From assembly GCF_001984195.1 (NCBI RefSeq), contig NZ_MTQN01000010.1, positions 496,001 through 560,000 of the forward strand: a stretch of DNA of 64,000 nt. The letters run 5' to 3'. Shown here one piece after another: positions 8,094-15,898 of the stretch. A model generated the notes under the pieces. It searched no databases. It was not told the DNA's origin and saw nothing but the letters and a program-made list of their open reading frames with translations. The DNA is from Kribbella sp. ALI-6-A. Lineage in GTDB: Bacteria > Actinomycetota > Actinomycetes > Propionibacteriales > Kribbellaceae. The position numbers and the translations under genes were made by a program. The first letter of the stretch is position 1. Each line of letters starts with the position of its first letter.

Positions 8094-8126
8094 GCAAGCA
8101 TATACATGCTTGCGTGATACATGCAA
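8094..8126 (-). promoter_or_regulatory. marR/exporter promoter with overlapping inverted-repeat operator
   Basis: GCAAGCAT (8094-8101), a 4-bp spacer and ATGCTTGC (8106-8113) form a perfect inverted repeat over the -10 element TATATG (8104-8099). The -35 is TTGCAT (8126-8121) with a 16-bp spacer. Bound MarR protein would block RNA polymerase. The mRNA would have almost no leader. Confidence 0.75.
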
Positions 8127-8213
8127 ATGAGTTTCCTAGGATGTCTCTCAGGTTGCCAGTGATTTACCGCCCGTAGTGTGGCGGTCACACAGCGTCGGAG
8201 ATGGGGGTTCTGG

Positions 8214-8972
8214 ATGCAGAAGTTCGCGGTCGTGACGGGTGGCGGGACCGGGCTCGGGCGGGAGATGGCGCTCGCCCTCGCGGCCGCCGGGTTCCAGGTG
8301 ACGGTGACCGGGCGGACCGAGGCGAAGCTGCGGGAGACCGCACAGGCCGCCGAACAGGTCGACGCCGTCGGGGACGCCGGGGTGGGCGGGGTGCGGGCCG
8401 CGGTGCTCGACGTCACCGACGGCGCGGCCGTGCGCGAGTTCTTCGCCGGGCTGCCCCGGATCGACGTCCTGGTCAACAACGCGGGCACCGGTATGACGGC
8501 CGCGCCGATCGAGCAGGTCGGCGAGCAGGACTGGCGCGCGGTCGTCGACACCAACCTGACCGGTTCGTTCCTGTGCGCGCAGGCGGCGTTCGCGCTGATG
8601 CTGAGCCAGGACCCGAAGGGCGGCCGGATCATCAACAACGGCTCGCTGTCGGCGCACGTGCCGCGGCCGCACGCGATCGCCTACACCGCGTCCAAGCATG
8701 CGATCACCGGGCTGACCAAGGGCCTGGAGCTCGAGGGCCGGCCGCACGGCATCACCGCCGGCCAGATCGACATCGGCAACGCGGCGACCGCGATGACCGA
8801 ACGGATGGAGCAGGGCGTGCTGCAGCCGGACGGCTCGACCGCGATCGAGCCGACCTTCGACCCGAAGATCGTCGCCGACTTCGTCGCCCGGGTCGCGCTG
8901 CTGCCGACCTCGGTCGCCGTGCCGAGCTTGACCGTGATGGCGGCCGGGATGCCGTACGTCGGCCGCGGGTAG
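8214..8972 (+). CDS. Short-chain dehydrogenase/reductase
   Basis: A 252-residue NAD(P)-dependent oxidoreductase of the classical SDR family. It shows the nucleotide-binding motif TGGGTGLG near residue 8, NNAGTG near 88, the catalytic serine region (NGSLSAH), and YTASK as the catalytic Tyr-Lys pair. ATG 8214 gives a normal SDR N-terminus (MQKFAVVTGG), whereas an upstream start would add an arginine-rich extension. GGAG at 8197 is rather far and GGGGG is nearer. It is transcribed away from the marR operon and ends at a long palindrome shared with the convergent secreted-protein gene. Substrate unknown. Confidence 0.93.
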   Translation: MQKFAVVTGGGTGLGREMALALAAAGFQVTVTGRTEAKLRETAQAAEQVDAVGDAGVGGVRAAVLDVTDGAAVREFFAGLPRIDVLVNNAGTGMTAAPIEQVGEQDWRAVVDTNLTGSFLCAQAAFALMLSQDPKGGRIINNGSLSAHVPRPHAIAYTASKHAITGLTKGLELEGRPHGITAGQIDIGNAATAMTERMEQGVLQPDGSTAIEPTFDPKIVADFVARVALLPTSVAVPSLTVMAAGMPYVGRG

Positions 8973-8973
8973 C

Positions 8974-9005
8974 AGCCCGTACGCCGGCCGGCCGGCGTAC
9001 GGGCT
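8974..9005. terminator. 32-bp perfect palindrome, bidirectional terminator
   Basis: AGCCCGTACGCCGGCC (8974-8989) is followed at once by its exact reverse complement (8990-9005). It lies between the convergent SDR and secreted-protein genes, one base after the SDR stop. There is no U tract, as is common in high-GC actinomycetes. Confidence 0.8.
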
Positions 9006-9014
9006 CTGGGTGGG

Positions 9015-9617
9015 TCAGCCGATCCGGTTGACCGTGGACGCCGAGGCCGGGCAGATGATCAGCAGGCAGCTCTCCACCTTGACGTCGTCGATCACCGCGC
9101 CCCAGGCGGACCCGGTGGTCCCGGCGAACTCCAGCACCGAGGAATTGGACAGCAGATTGGTGAAGTAGAAGCTGCGGTACACCCAGCCCATGTTCCAGTT
9201 GTTCTTGCCGGCGACGCTGAAGGTGAACGTGTCCACCTGCTGGCCGTTGACCTTGACGTTGCCGCTCTTCACGACCGGCCCGCCTTCGGGGTTGCCCGCG
9301 ACCGCGAACGTCACCTTGTACGTCGTGAGCAACGTCGCCGGCAGTGTCCGGGCGACGGACCCGTCGTTGGAGCCGTTGAGATCGAGTGACTGCCGTCCCT
9401 CGGCGTCCTGCCAGTCGGTGGTGAGGTCGACGCTGCCGGACGTCACCGTCCAGCCGCCGAACTGCTGCCCGGCGACGTAGTCGTGGAACTCGACGCCCAG
9501 CGCCGGGTCCTCGAAGCCGTTGGCGAAGACCGGCGCGGCCGAGGCCGGCGACGCGGTCAGTGCGACGAGCGCGGTGGACAGGGCGAGCAACAACGTCGTA
9601 CGGCGGAACTTCGGCAT
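9015..9617 (-). CDS. Secreted DUF642-like protein
   Basis: This 200-residue protein has a clear Sec signal peptide (basic start, hydrophobic core, then SPASAAP with cleavage near residue 28). The mature part begins with NGFEDPALG and has the beta-rich pattern of DUF642/choice-of-anchor jelly-roll proteins: GWTVTSGSVDL, then SLDLNGSNDGSVARTL, then a long strand region. Two cysteines near the C-terminus (SCLLIICP) could form a disulfide. Such domains often bind polysaccharide, but no enzyme motif is visible. It is convergent with the SDR gene and divergent from the ABC exporter operon. Confidence 0.8.
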   Translation of the reverse strand: MPKFRRTTLLLALSTALVALTASPASAAPVFANGFEDPALGVEFHDYVAGQQFGGWTVTSGSVDLTTDWQDAEGRQSLDLNGSNDGSVARTLPATLLTTYKVTFAVAGNPEGGPVVKSGNVKVNGQQVDTFTFSVAGKNNWNMGWVYRSFYFTNLLSNSSVLEFAGTTGSAWGAVIDDVKVESCLLIICPASASTVNRIG

Positions 9618-9740
9618 GGCGGGGCCTCCCCAGGCAGACGGACGGACGGGTCCTGTCTGTCAGCCTAGAGTCACTCTCCGCAGTCGGCGCGATTCGACGG
9701 CGTGGGTCAAAACGACAAGAGGTCTGTCGGTGGATGCGTC

Positions 9741-9746
9741 TAGGGT
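9741..9746 (+). promoter_or_regulatory. -10 of ABC exporter operon (TAGGGT)
   Basis: TAGGGT ends seven bases before GTG 9754, fitting a leaderless transcript. The -35 is weak. Confidence 0.5.
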
Positions 9747-9753
9747 CTGGAAG

Positions 9754-10701
9754 GTGAGTGAGCAGCGGGAGTCCCTCGTCCATGCGCGTGGACTGACCAA
9801 GGCGTACGGCGCCTTCGAGGCGGTGCGCGGGATCGACCTGGACGTCCGGCGCGGGGAGGCCTTCGGGTTCCTCGGGCCGAACGGCGCGGGCAAGTCCTCG
9901 ACGATGCGGATGATCGGCGCGGTGTCGCCGGTGAGCGGCGGGACGCTGCGGATCCTCGGGATGGACCCGGCGACCGACGGGCCGGCGATCCGCGCGCGGC
10001 TCGGGGTCTGCCCGCAGGACGACACGCTCGACACCGAGCTCTCGGTCCAGGAGAACCTGACCGTCTACGGCCGGTACTTCGGGCTGTCGCGGGCCGAGTG
10101 CCGGGCCAGGGCCGCGGAGCTGCTGGAGTTCGTCGCGCTCACCGACAAGGCCAAGGTCAAGGTCGACGAACTGTCCGGCGGGATGAAGCGGCGGCTGACG
10201 ATCGCGCGGTCGCTGGTCAGCAAGCCCGACCTGCTGCTGCTCGACGAGCCGACGACCGGGCTCGACCCGCAGGCGCGGCATCTGCTGTGGGACAAGCTGT
10301 TCCGGCTCAAGCAGGCCGGGGTCACGCTGATCATCACCACCCACTACATGGACGAGGCCGAGCAGCTGTGCGACCGGCTGGTGGTGATGGACGGCGGGCT
10401 GATCGCCGCCGAGGGTTCGCCGTACGAGCTGATCCGGGACTACTCGACCCGCGAGGTGACCGAGCTGCGGTTCGGGCCCGAGGTGATGTCGACCGACCAC
10501 GACGCGCTGGCCGGCAAGGTCGAGGACCTGGCCCAGCGGATCGAGGTGCTGCCCGACCGGCTGCTGCTCTACACCGACGACGGTGAGCGCGCGGTCGCCG
10601 CGGTGCACGAGCGCGGGCTGCAGCCGGCCGCCGTACTGGTCCGGCGGTCGACGCTGGAGGATGTGTTCCTGCGGCTGACCGGACGGACGCTGGTCGACTG
10701 A
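9754..10701 (+). CDS. ABC exporter ATP-binding subunit (ABC-2 type)
   Basis: This 315-residue ATPase has Walker A (GPNGAGKSS), the signature LSGGMKRR, Walker B (LLLLDEP) and the H-loop histidine (TTHYMDEAE). The C-terminal extension ends in LEDVFLRLTGRTL, typical of drug and lipid ABC-2 exporters. GTG 9754 was chosen because TAGGGT lies seven bases before it; an upstream open extension would cross the promoter. The ATG of the first permease overlaps its TGA by one base. With the two permeases downstream it forms a complete three-gene exporter; the cargo is unknown. Confidence 0.93.
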   Translation: MSEQRESLVHARGLTKAYGAFEAVRGIDLDVRRGEAFGFLGPNGAGKSSTMRMIGAVSPVSGGTLRILGMDPATDGPAIRARLGVCPQDDTLDTELSVQENLTVYGRYFGLSRAECRARAAELLEFVALTDKAKVKVDELSGGMKRRLTIARSLVSKPDLLLLDEPTTGLDPQARHLLWDKLFRLKQAGVTLIITTHYMDEAEQLCDRLVVMDGGLIAAEGSPYELIRDYSTREVTELRFGPEVMSTDHDALAGKVEDLAQRIEVLPDRLLLYTDDGERAVAAVHERGLQPAAVLVRRSTLEDVFLRLTGRTLVD

Positions 10702-11483
10702 TGAGCGTCGTCCTGGAGAACGGCCGCCGCCAGTTCGACTACTGGGCGACGGTCTACAAACGCACCTGGAAGGGCAGCCTGGTCAGCAGTTTCCTGCTAC
10801 CGCTGCTCTACTTGGCCGCGATGGGCATCGGTCTCGGCTCGTTCGTCGACGGCACCGGCACCGGCGCGCTCGGCGGGATCAGCTACCTGCAGTTCATCGC
10901 GCCCGGCCTGCTCGCCGCGACCGCGCTGCAGATCGCGGTCGGCGAGTCGACGTACCCGGTGCTGGGTGGGATCAAGTGGCAGAAGTTCTACTTCTCGATG
11001 ATCGCGACGCCGCTGCGGCCGGCCGACGTGATGTACGGGCAGCTGGCCTTCGTCGCGTTCCGGGTGCTGACCACCTGCGCGGTGTTCCTGCTGGTGATCG
11101 CGCTGTTCGGTGGGCTGGCCACGCCGTGGGGACTGTTCGGTCTGCCGGTCGCGCTGCTGGTCGGGATGGCCGCGTCCGCACCGGTCTGCGCGGTCGCCAC
11201 CCGGCTCGACAACGACTCCGGCTTCGCGATGATCTTCCGGTTCGGCGTGATCCCGGCGTTCCTGTTCTCCGGCGCGTTCTTCCCGGTCTCCCAGCTGCCC
11301 AACTGGATCGAGTGGCTGGCCTACCTGAGCCCGCTGTGGCACGGCGTCGAGCTGTCGCGGGACCTGAGCCTGGGCACGGTCGACCCGCTGGCCGCCCTCG
11401 GAAACCTGGCCTACCTGGCCGCCTGGTTCGTTGTCGGTACGTGGTTCGCGGTCCGCGGCCTGACCCGGAGGTTGATCAGCTGA
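10701..11483 (+). CDS. ABC-2 type permease, first
   Basis: A 260-residue membrane protein with about six hydrophobic helices and the ABC-2 permease layout. An N-terminal amphipathic start (RRQFDYWATVYKRTWKGS) precedes helix 1. The loop FYFSMIATPLRPADVMYGQL is followed by paired helices and a final PLWHGVELSRDLSLG segment. Its ATG shares a base with the stop of the ATPase gene, and its TGA overlaps the ATG of the second permease. The pattern implies tight co-translation. It pairs with the second permease as a heterodimeric channel; the sequences are related but not identical. Confidence 0.9.
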   Translation: MSVVLENGRRQFDYWATVYKRTWKGSLVSSFLLPLLYLAAMGIGLGSFVDGTGTGALGGISYLQFIAPGLLAATALQIAVGESTYPVLGGIKWQKFYFSMIATPLRPADVMYGQLAFVAFRVLTTCAVFLLVIALFGGLATPWGLFGLPVALLVGMAASAPVCAVATRLDNDSGFAMIFRFGVIPAFLFSGAFFPVSQLPNWIEWLAYLSPLWHGVELSRDLSLGTVDPLAALGNLAYLAAWFVVGTWFAVRGLTRRLIS

Positions 11484-12280
11484 TGGCGACTCTCACCGCG
11501 CGCGTGCTGCCGCTCCCGCTCGGCAACGGCCGGCACCTGGTCGAGCGCAACTTCCTGGTCTACCGGCACGCCTGGATCGTGTTCGTCTCCGGCTTCTTCG
11601 AGCCGGTCTTCTACCTGCTGTCGATCGGCGTCGGCGTCGCCCAGTTGGTCGGCGACTTCCACCTGGCCGACGGGACGGCGATCGGTTACGCCGCGTTCGT
11701 CGCGCCGGCGATGCTGGCCAGCTCGGCGATGAACGGCGCGGTCTTCGACTCGACGTACAACATCTTCTTCCGGATGAAGTACGCCAAGCTGTACGACTCG
11801 ATGCTGGCCACGCCGCTGCGGCCGTGGGACGTCGCGACCGGCGAGGTGACGTGGGCGTTGCTGCGCGGTGCCTGCTACTCGGCGGTGTTCCTCGTGGTGA
11901 TGCTGGTGATGGGGCTGGTCGAGTCGTGGTGGGCGCTGCTCGCGCTGCCGGCCTCGGTGCTGATCGGGTTCGCGTTCGCCGGCGCGGGCATGGCGATGAC
12001 GACGTTCATGCGCAGCTGGCAGGACTTCGAGTTCGTCCAGCTGGCGACGATGCCGATGTTCCTGTTCTCGGCGACGTTCTACCCGATCGAGACCTACCCC
12101 GGCGCGATCCGCTGGCTGGTCGAGATCACGCCGCTCTACCAGGGCGTCGCGCTCGAACGCGCGCTGACCACCGGCACCGTCAGCTGGACCCTGCTGATCA
12201 ACGCGCTCTACCTCGCCGCGATGGGCACCGCCGGCATGTATGTCGCTTCGCGCCGGCTGGGCGCACTGCTGCTGAAGTAG
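11483..12280 (+). CDS. ABC-2 type permease, second
   Basis: This 265-residue polytopic protein resembles the first permease in layout: a polar N-terminus with RNFLVYRHAW, six helices, the cytoplasmic motif YDSMLATPLRPWDVATGE, and a terminal ITPLYQGVALERALTTG before the last helix. The ATG overlaps the previous stop by one base. The unusual feature is two distinct ABC-2 permeases in one operon rather than a homodimer, which suggests an asymmetric channel. The downstream gene is convergent and only three bases away, with no clear hairpin between them. Confidence 0.9.
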   Translation: MATLTARVLPLPLGNGRHLVERNFLVYRHAWIVFVSGFFEPVFYLLSIGVGVAQLVGDFHLADGTAIGYAAFVAPAMLASSAMNGAVFDSTYNIFFRMKYAKLYDSMLATPLRPWDVATGEVTWALLRGACYSAVFLVVMLVMGLVESWWALLALPASVLIGFAFAGAGMAMTTFMRSWQDFEFVQLATMPMFLFSATFYPIETYPGAIRWLVEITPLYQGVALERALTTGTVSWTLLINALYLAAMGTAGMYVASRRLGALLLK

Positions 12281-12283
12281 GCC

Positions 12284-13228
12284 CTACCAGTCGAGGTGCT
12301 GGTCGCCCAGGCGGTCGGCGTACCAGCTGCGGATGGCCGCGATCGTTGCGGCCGGCAAGGGCTCGGCGGCCGCGGCGATGCTGGTCTGCAGGTGCTCGAT
12401 CGACCGGGTGCCGGGGATAACCGTGGACACGCCGTCGTTCGCGAGCAGGAACTGGACGGCGGCGTCGACCAGGCTCACGCCCGGCGGGAGCAGAGCGCGC
12501 AACTCGTCGACCAGACCGGCGCGCAGCGCGACGTCCTCGGCGGACCAGCGGGACCGGACGTCGTCGAAGGTGCTGCTCGCGTCGTACCGGCCGGACAGCC
12601 AGCCCGATTCCAGCGGGACCTTGACGATGACGCCGGCGCCGTGCGCGGGAGCTTCGGAGACGCCCGGCCAGGTCTCCTGGAAGAGCGCCGACATCCGGAC
12701 CTCGATCGCCTGGGACGCGGTGGTGGTCAGCACGGTACGAACGTCCTGGTCCCAGTCGACCGAGGCGCCGAAGGCACGGATCAGGCCCTTGTCCCGCAGG
12801 GCTTCCAGCGCCGCGTAGTGCTCGGCGCTGGTCAGCACCTCCGGCGGCGGACTGTGCAGTACGACGACGTCGATGTGGTCCACCGCCATCCGCCGGGCGC
12901 TGCCCTCGACGGACGAGGCGATCGCGTCGACCGACCAGTCGGTGCGGCCGTCGTGCGTCGGGCCGACCTTGGTGCAGAGCACCACCTGCTCGCGGGGCAC
13001 GCTCTGCAGCGCGGTGCCCACGTTGAGTTCGCTCTGCCCGGCGGCGTACGCCGGGGCGGTGTCGATGAAGTTGACCCCGGCATCCACCGCGGCGTGCACG
13101 ATCCGAACCGCCTCGTCCGGCTCCGGCCCGGTCGGCCAGCTGGCCGACCGCCCGAGCTGCCACGCCCCCAGGCCGATCGTGCTGACGTCGATACCGGAGT
13201 CGCCGAGCGGACGCTTCTGCAGAGTCAT
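12284..13228 (-). CDS. Aldo/keto reductase
   Basis: A 314-residue NADPH-dependent reductase with the (beta/alpha)8 aldo/keto reductase pattern. It opens with LGDSGIDVSTIGLGAWQLG, followed by NFIDTAPAYAAGQSE (catalytic Asp and Tyr), VVLCTKVG (Lys) and DVVVLHSPPP (His). The late segment IPGTRSIEHLQ binds the cofactor phosphate. ATG 13228 is preferred over the in-frame GTG at 13237 because TAGCGT (13241-13236) lies seven bases before the ATG, a leaderless arrangement. Substrate unknown; it stands alone between the exporter and the APH-like kinase. Confidence 0.92.
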   Translation of the reverse strand: MTLQKRPLGDSGIDVSTIGLGAWQLGRSASWPTGPEPDEAVRIVHAAVDAGVNFIDTAPAYAAGQSELNVGTALQSVPREQVVLCTKVGPTHDGRTDWSVDAIASSVEGSARRMAVDHIDVVVLHSPPPEVLTSAEHYAALEALRDKGLIRAFGASVDWDQDVRTVLTTTASQAIEVRMSALFQETWPGVSEAPAHGAGVIVKVPLESGWLSGRYDASSTFDDVRSRWSAEDVALRAGLVDELRALLPPGVSLVDAAVQFLLANDGVSTVIPGTRSIEHLQTSIAAAAEPLPAATIAAIRSWYADRLGDQHLDW

Positions 13229-13300
13229 GACGACCACGCTAACCGGTCAGCGGTCTCGTCGGTGCGGCACGCGAGCCGAGCCGTCGAAGGAGCCGACGTG

Positions 13301-14554
13301 TCAGCCGACCAGGTTGCGCAGCCACCCGACGCCGCCGTTGGCCATCGAGTCCCGGCTCGGACCGGCGAGGTTGTCGACCAGATGGAGATAGGTGACGGCC
13401 TGGTAGAGCGAGCCGACCCGGGCCGCCAGGTCGAGACCGTGACGCAGCGCGGGAAGCGGCGCGAAGTCCTGCCAGACGCCGAGGTAGGCGTCTTTCAGTG
13501 CCTGGCTGCCGGACAACAGGTTGCCCTCCTCCACGAACGTGACCAGGTCGAGGAACGGATGGGACACCGCCGCATCCGTCCAGTCGAAAGCGAAGGTGCG
13601 CTCGTCCCGTACGCCGACGTTGCCGGGGTGCAGGTCTCCGTGCAGCAGCGTCTCCGGTACGCCGATCGACGCCAGCTCGGCAACGGCCTCCCGCAGTTCG
13701 GGTTCTCGGCTGGAGAGCCGGTCGCGTTCTTCGCCGGTGAGTTGGGTGGTGAGTTCGTTCGAGCCGAGCACTCGCTCGAGCTCGCCGGCGAGGCGCCCGA
13801 GCCCGCGGTCGAAGCAGCTCATCGCGAGCAGGTCGCCGGGGGAGTCGGTGAAGCTGCGTTGCAACCGGGCGTGCGACCTCAGCGTGTCGATCCACAACCC
13901 GGCGCCGGCCTGCTGGGCGAGCGGCATCCCGAGGTCGGGCAGCAGCATCCAGACCCGGTCCTGGTCGACGGCGATCGGCCGGACCACCTGGCCGGGCCGC
14001 TCGGTCGAGAGGCGGTCGAGCAACTGCGGTTCGTGCGCGAACAACAGCGGTGCCGCGTCCGCCCGATCCAGCACGACGGTGCTGCGATGGGCCAAGGCCT
14101 TGAAGTACACGTCGCCGGTGGTGGTCGGCACCCGCAGGACGTTGGACAACCCCCACGACCGGACCTGCGCCGGAACTCCGGTGCGCTCGACGTGCCGGTC
14201 GATCCAGGCCAGCGCCCCGGCGTACCAGTCCGGTCGCGTCCAGGCGGGGGTGAGCGGTGCGTCCGGCGGGAGAGCGAGGTGCTCACGCGCTGCGTCGACC
14301 AATGGATGGTCGAAGTCCTGGACCCACCGCGCCTCGGCCGGTACGTCGCCCACGCAGGTCATCAGGTAGTTCGGCTCGGCGCCGAGGCACTGCAGCACGT
14401 ACGCCTCGATCCCGAGCTGCTCACGAAAGGCCCGCAGCACCACGCCGACCTGGTGGAACCACAGCTTCTGCGCCGCCTCCACCCGGGGCAGGCCCGAGGG
14501 CAGCACCAGCACCGCCTGGTCCTCCGGGCGGATCACCACAGCCGTCGCTGTCAT
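13301..14554 (-). CDS. Aminoglycoside phosphotransferase-like kinase with extra N-terminal domain
   Basis: The 417-residue protein carries an APH/choline-kinase type catalytic domain in its C-terminal two thirds. LLHGDLHPGNVGV holds the catalytic Asp and Asn, and FAFDWTDAAVSHP the metal-binding Asp. The first 120 or so residues (starting MTATAVVIRPEDQAVLVLPS) are not part of that domain and vaguely resemble a Nudix-like fold; this is tentative. ATG 14554 follows TACGAT by nine bases and avoids a longer unlikely N-terminus. It may phosphorylate a small metabolite or act on an antibiotic; no substrate can be read. It diverges from ilvA. Confidence 0.8.
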   Translation of the reverse strand: MTATAVVIRPEDQAVLVLPSGLPRVEAAQKLWFHQVGVVLRAFREQLGIEAYVLQCLGAEPNYLMTCVGDVPAEARWVQDFDHPLVDAAREHLALPPDAPLTPAWTRPDWYAGALAWIDRHVERTGVPAQVRSWGLSNVLRVPTTTGDVYFKALAHRSTVVLDRADAAPLLFAHEPQLLDRLSTERPGQVVRPIAVDQDRVWMLLPDLGMPLAQQAGAGLWIDTLRSHARLQRSFTDSPGDLLAMSCFDRGLGRLAGELERVLGSNELTTQLTGEERDRLSSREPELREAVAELASIGVPETLLHGDLHPGNVGVRDERTFAFDWTDAAVSHPFLDLVTFVEEGNLLSGSQALKDAYLGVWQDFAPLPALRHGLDLAARVGSLYQAVTYLHLVDNLAGPSRDSMANGGVGWLRNLVG

Positions 14555-14666
14555 CAGGCCCGCATCGTAGGTGCCCAGGGCACCGGAGGTGTATCGAATA
14601 TCCGAAAGCGACCCTTCGAGCCGCCAATGGCGGCGCACAGCCGCCGAACGGCTTTAGTGTGGGCTG

Positions 14667-15872
14667 GTGAGCATCAGTGCGGCGGAGATCGCCCGGGCAG
14701 CCGACCTCCTGCACGACGTCGTGGCGCCGACGCCGTTGGAGTACTCGCGGTGGTTGAGCGACCTGGTCGGCGGGGACGTCTTCCTGAAGTGCGAGAACCT
14801 GCAGCGGACCGGGTCGTTCAAGTTGCGCGGCGCGTACGTGCGGATGGCGCGGCTGTCGAAGCGGGAGAAGGCGCGCGGCGTGGTCGCGGCCAGCGCCGGC
14901 AACCACGCGCAGGGGGTCGCGCTGGCCGCGCAGCTGCTCGGGATCAAGTCGACCGTGTTCATGCCGCACGGCGCGCCGATCCCGAAGGAGAAGGCGACCC
15001 GCGCGTACGGCGCGGACGTCCGGTTCGTCGGCACGTCGATCGACGACTGCCTGCGCGCGGCGCGGGAGTTCGAGGCCGAGACCGGGGCGATCCTGATCCA
15101 CCCGTTCGACCACCCGGACATCGTCGCCGGACAGGCGACCGCCGGGCTGGAAATCGTCGAGCAGTGCCCGCAGGTCCGGACCGTCGTCGTACCGACCGGT
15201 GGTGGCGGACTGGTCGCCGGGATCGCGACCGCGATGCAGCGCGACGGGATCCCGATCAGCGTGGTCGGCGTCCAGGCCAAGGGCGCCGCGGCGTACCCGG
15301 CCTCGCTGGCGGCGGGGGCGCCGGTCGCGCTGGAGCGGATGAGCACGATGGCCGACGGGATCGCGGTCGGGCTGCCGGGCCAGGTGCCGTTCGCGGCGAT
15401 CCAGGCCTACGTCGACGAGGTGCTCACGGTCGGCGAGGACTCGTTGTCGAAGGCCCTCTTGCTGGTGCTGGAACGCGCGAAGCTGGTGGTCGAGCCGGCT
15501 GGTGCGGCCGCGGTCGCCGCCGTACTGGACGATCCGTTGCGGTTCAAGCCGCCGGTGGTCGTGGTGCTGTCGGGTGGCAACATCGACCCGGTGCTGCTGA
15601 TGCGCGTGCTGCGGCACGGCATGGCCGCGGCCAACCGGTACCTCTCGCTCCGGGTGCGCATCCCGGACACCCCGGGTGGTCTGGCTACGCTGCTGACCCG
15701 GCTCGCCGAGGTGGAGGCCAACATCATCGAGGTGCTGCACGAACGCATCTCCGAGACCCTCGACCTGGACGAGGTCGAGGTCGCGCTGCAGCTGGAGACC
15801 CGGGGTGAGGAACACCGGATGCGGGTATTGAACAGCCTGAGCAGCCACGGATACACCTACACGCTGAACTGA
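14667..15872 (+). CDS. ilvA: Threonine ammonia-lyase (threonine deaminase)
   Basis: This 401-residue PLP fold-type II enzyme converts threonine to 2-oxobutanoate and ammonia, the first committed step towards isoleucine. K52 in SFKLRGAYV binds PLP, SAGNHAQG near residue 76 binds the substrate carboxylate, and PTGGGGLVAG forms the phosphate loop. The last 75 residues (YLSLRVRIPDTPGGLATLL) form one ACT-type regulatory domain, suggesting allosteric control. GTG 14667 follows TAGTGT (14655-14660) by six bases, a leaderless start. The sugar-binding lipoprotein begins 26 bp downstream, so read-through into the importer operon is possible. Confidence 0.94.
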   Translation: MSISAAEIARAADLLHDVVAPTPLEYSRWLSDLVGGDVFLKCENLQRTGSFKLRGAYVRMARLSKREKARGVVAASAGNHAQGVALAAQLLGIKSTVFMPHGAPIPKEKATRAYGADVRFVGTSIDDCLRAAREFEAETGAILIHPFDHPDIVAGQATAGLEIVEQCPQVRTVVVPTGGGGLVAGIATAMQRDGIPISVVGVQAKGAAAYPASLAAGAPVALERMSTMADGIAVGLPGQVPFAAIQAYVDEVLTVGEDSLSKALLLVLERAKLVVEPAGAAAVAAVLDDPLRFKPPVVVVLSGGNIDPVLLMRVLRHGMAAANRYLSLRVRIPDTPGGLATLLTRLAEVEANIIEVLHERISETLDLDEVEVALQLETRGEEHRMRVLNSLSSHGYTYTLN

Positions 15873-15898
15873 TCGACACTGAACCGAGGAGCCCCCAA

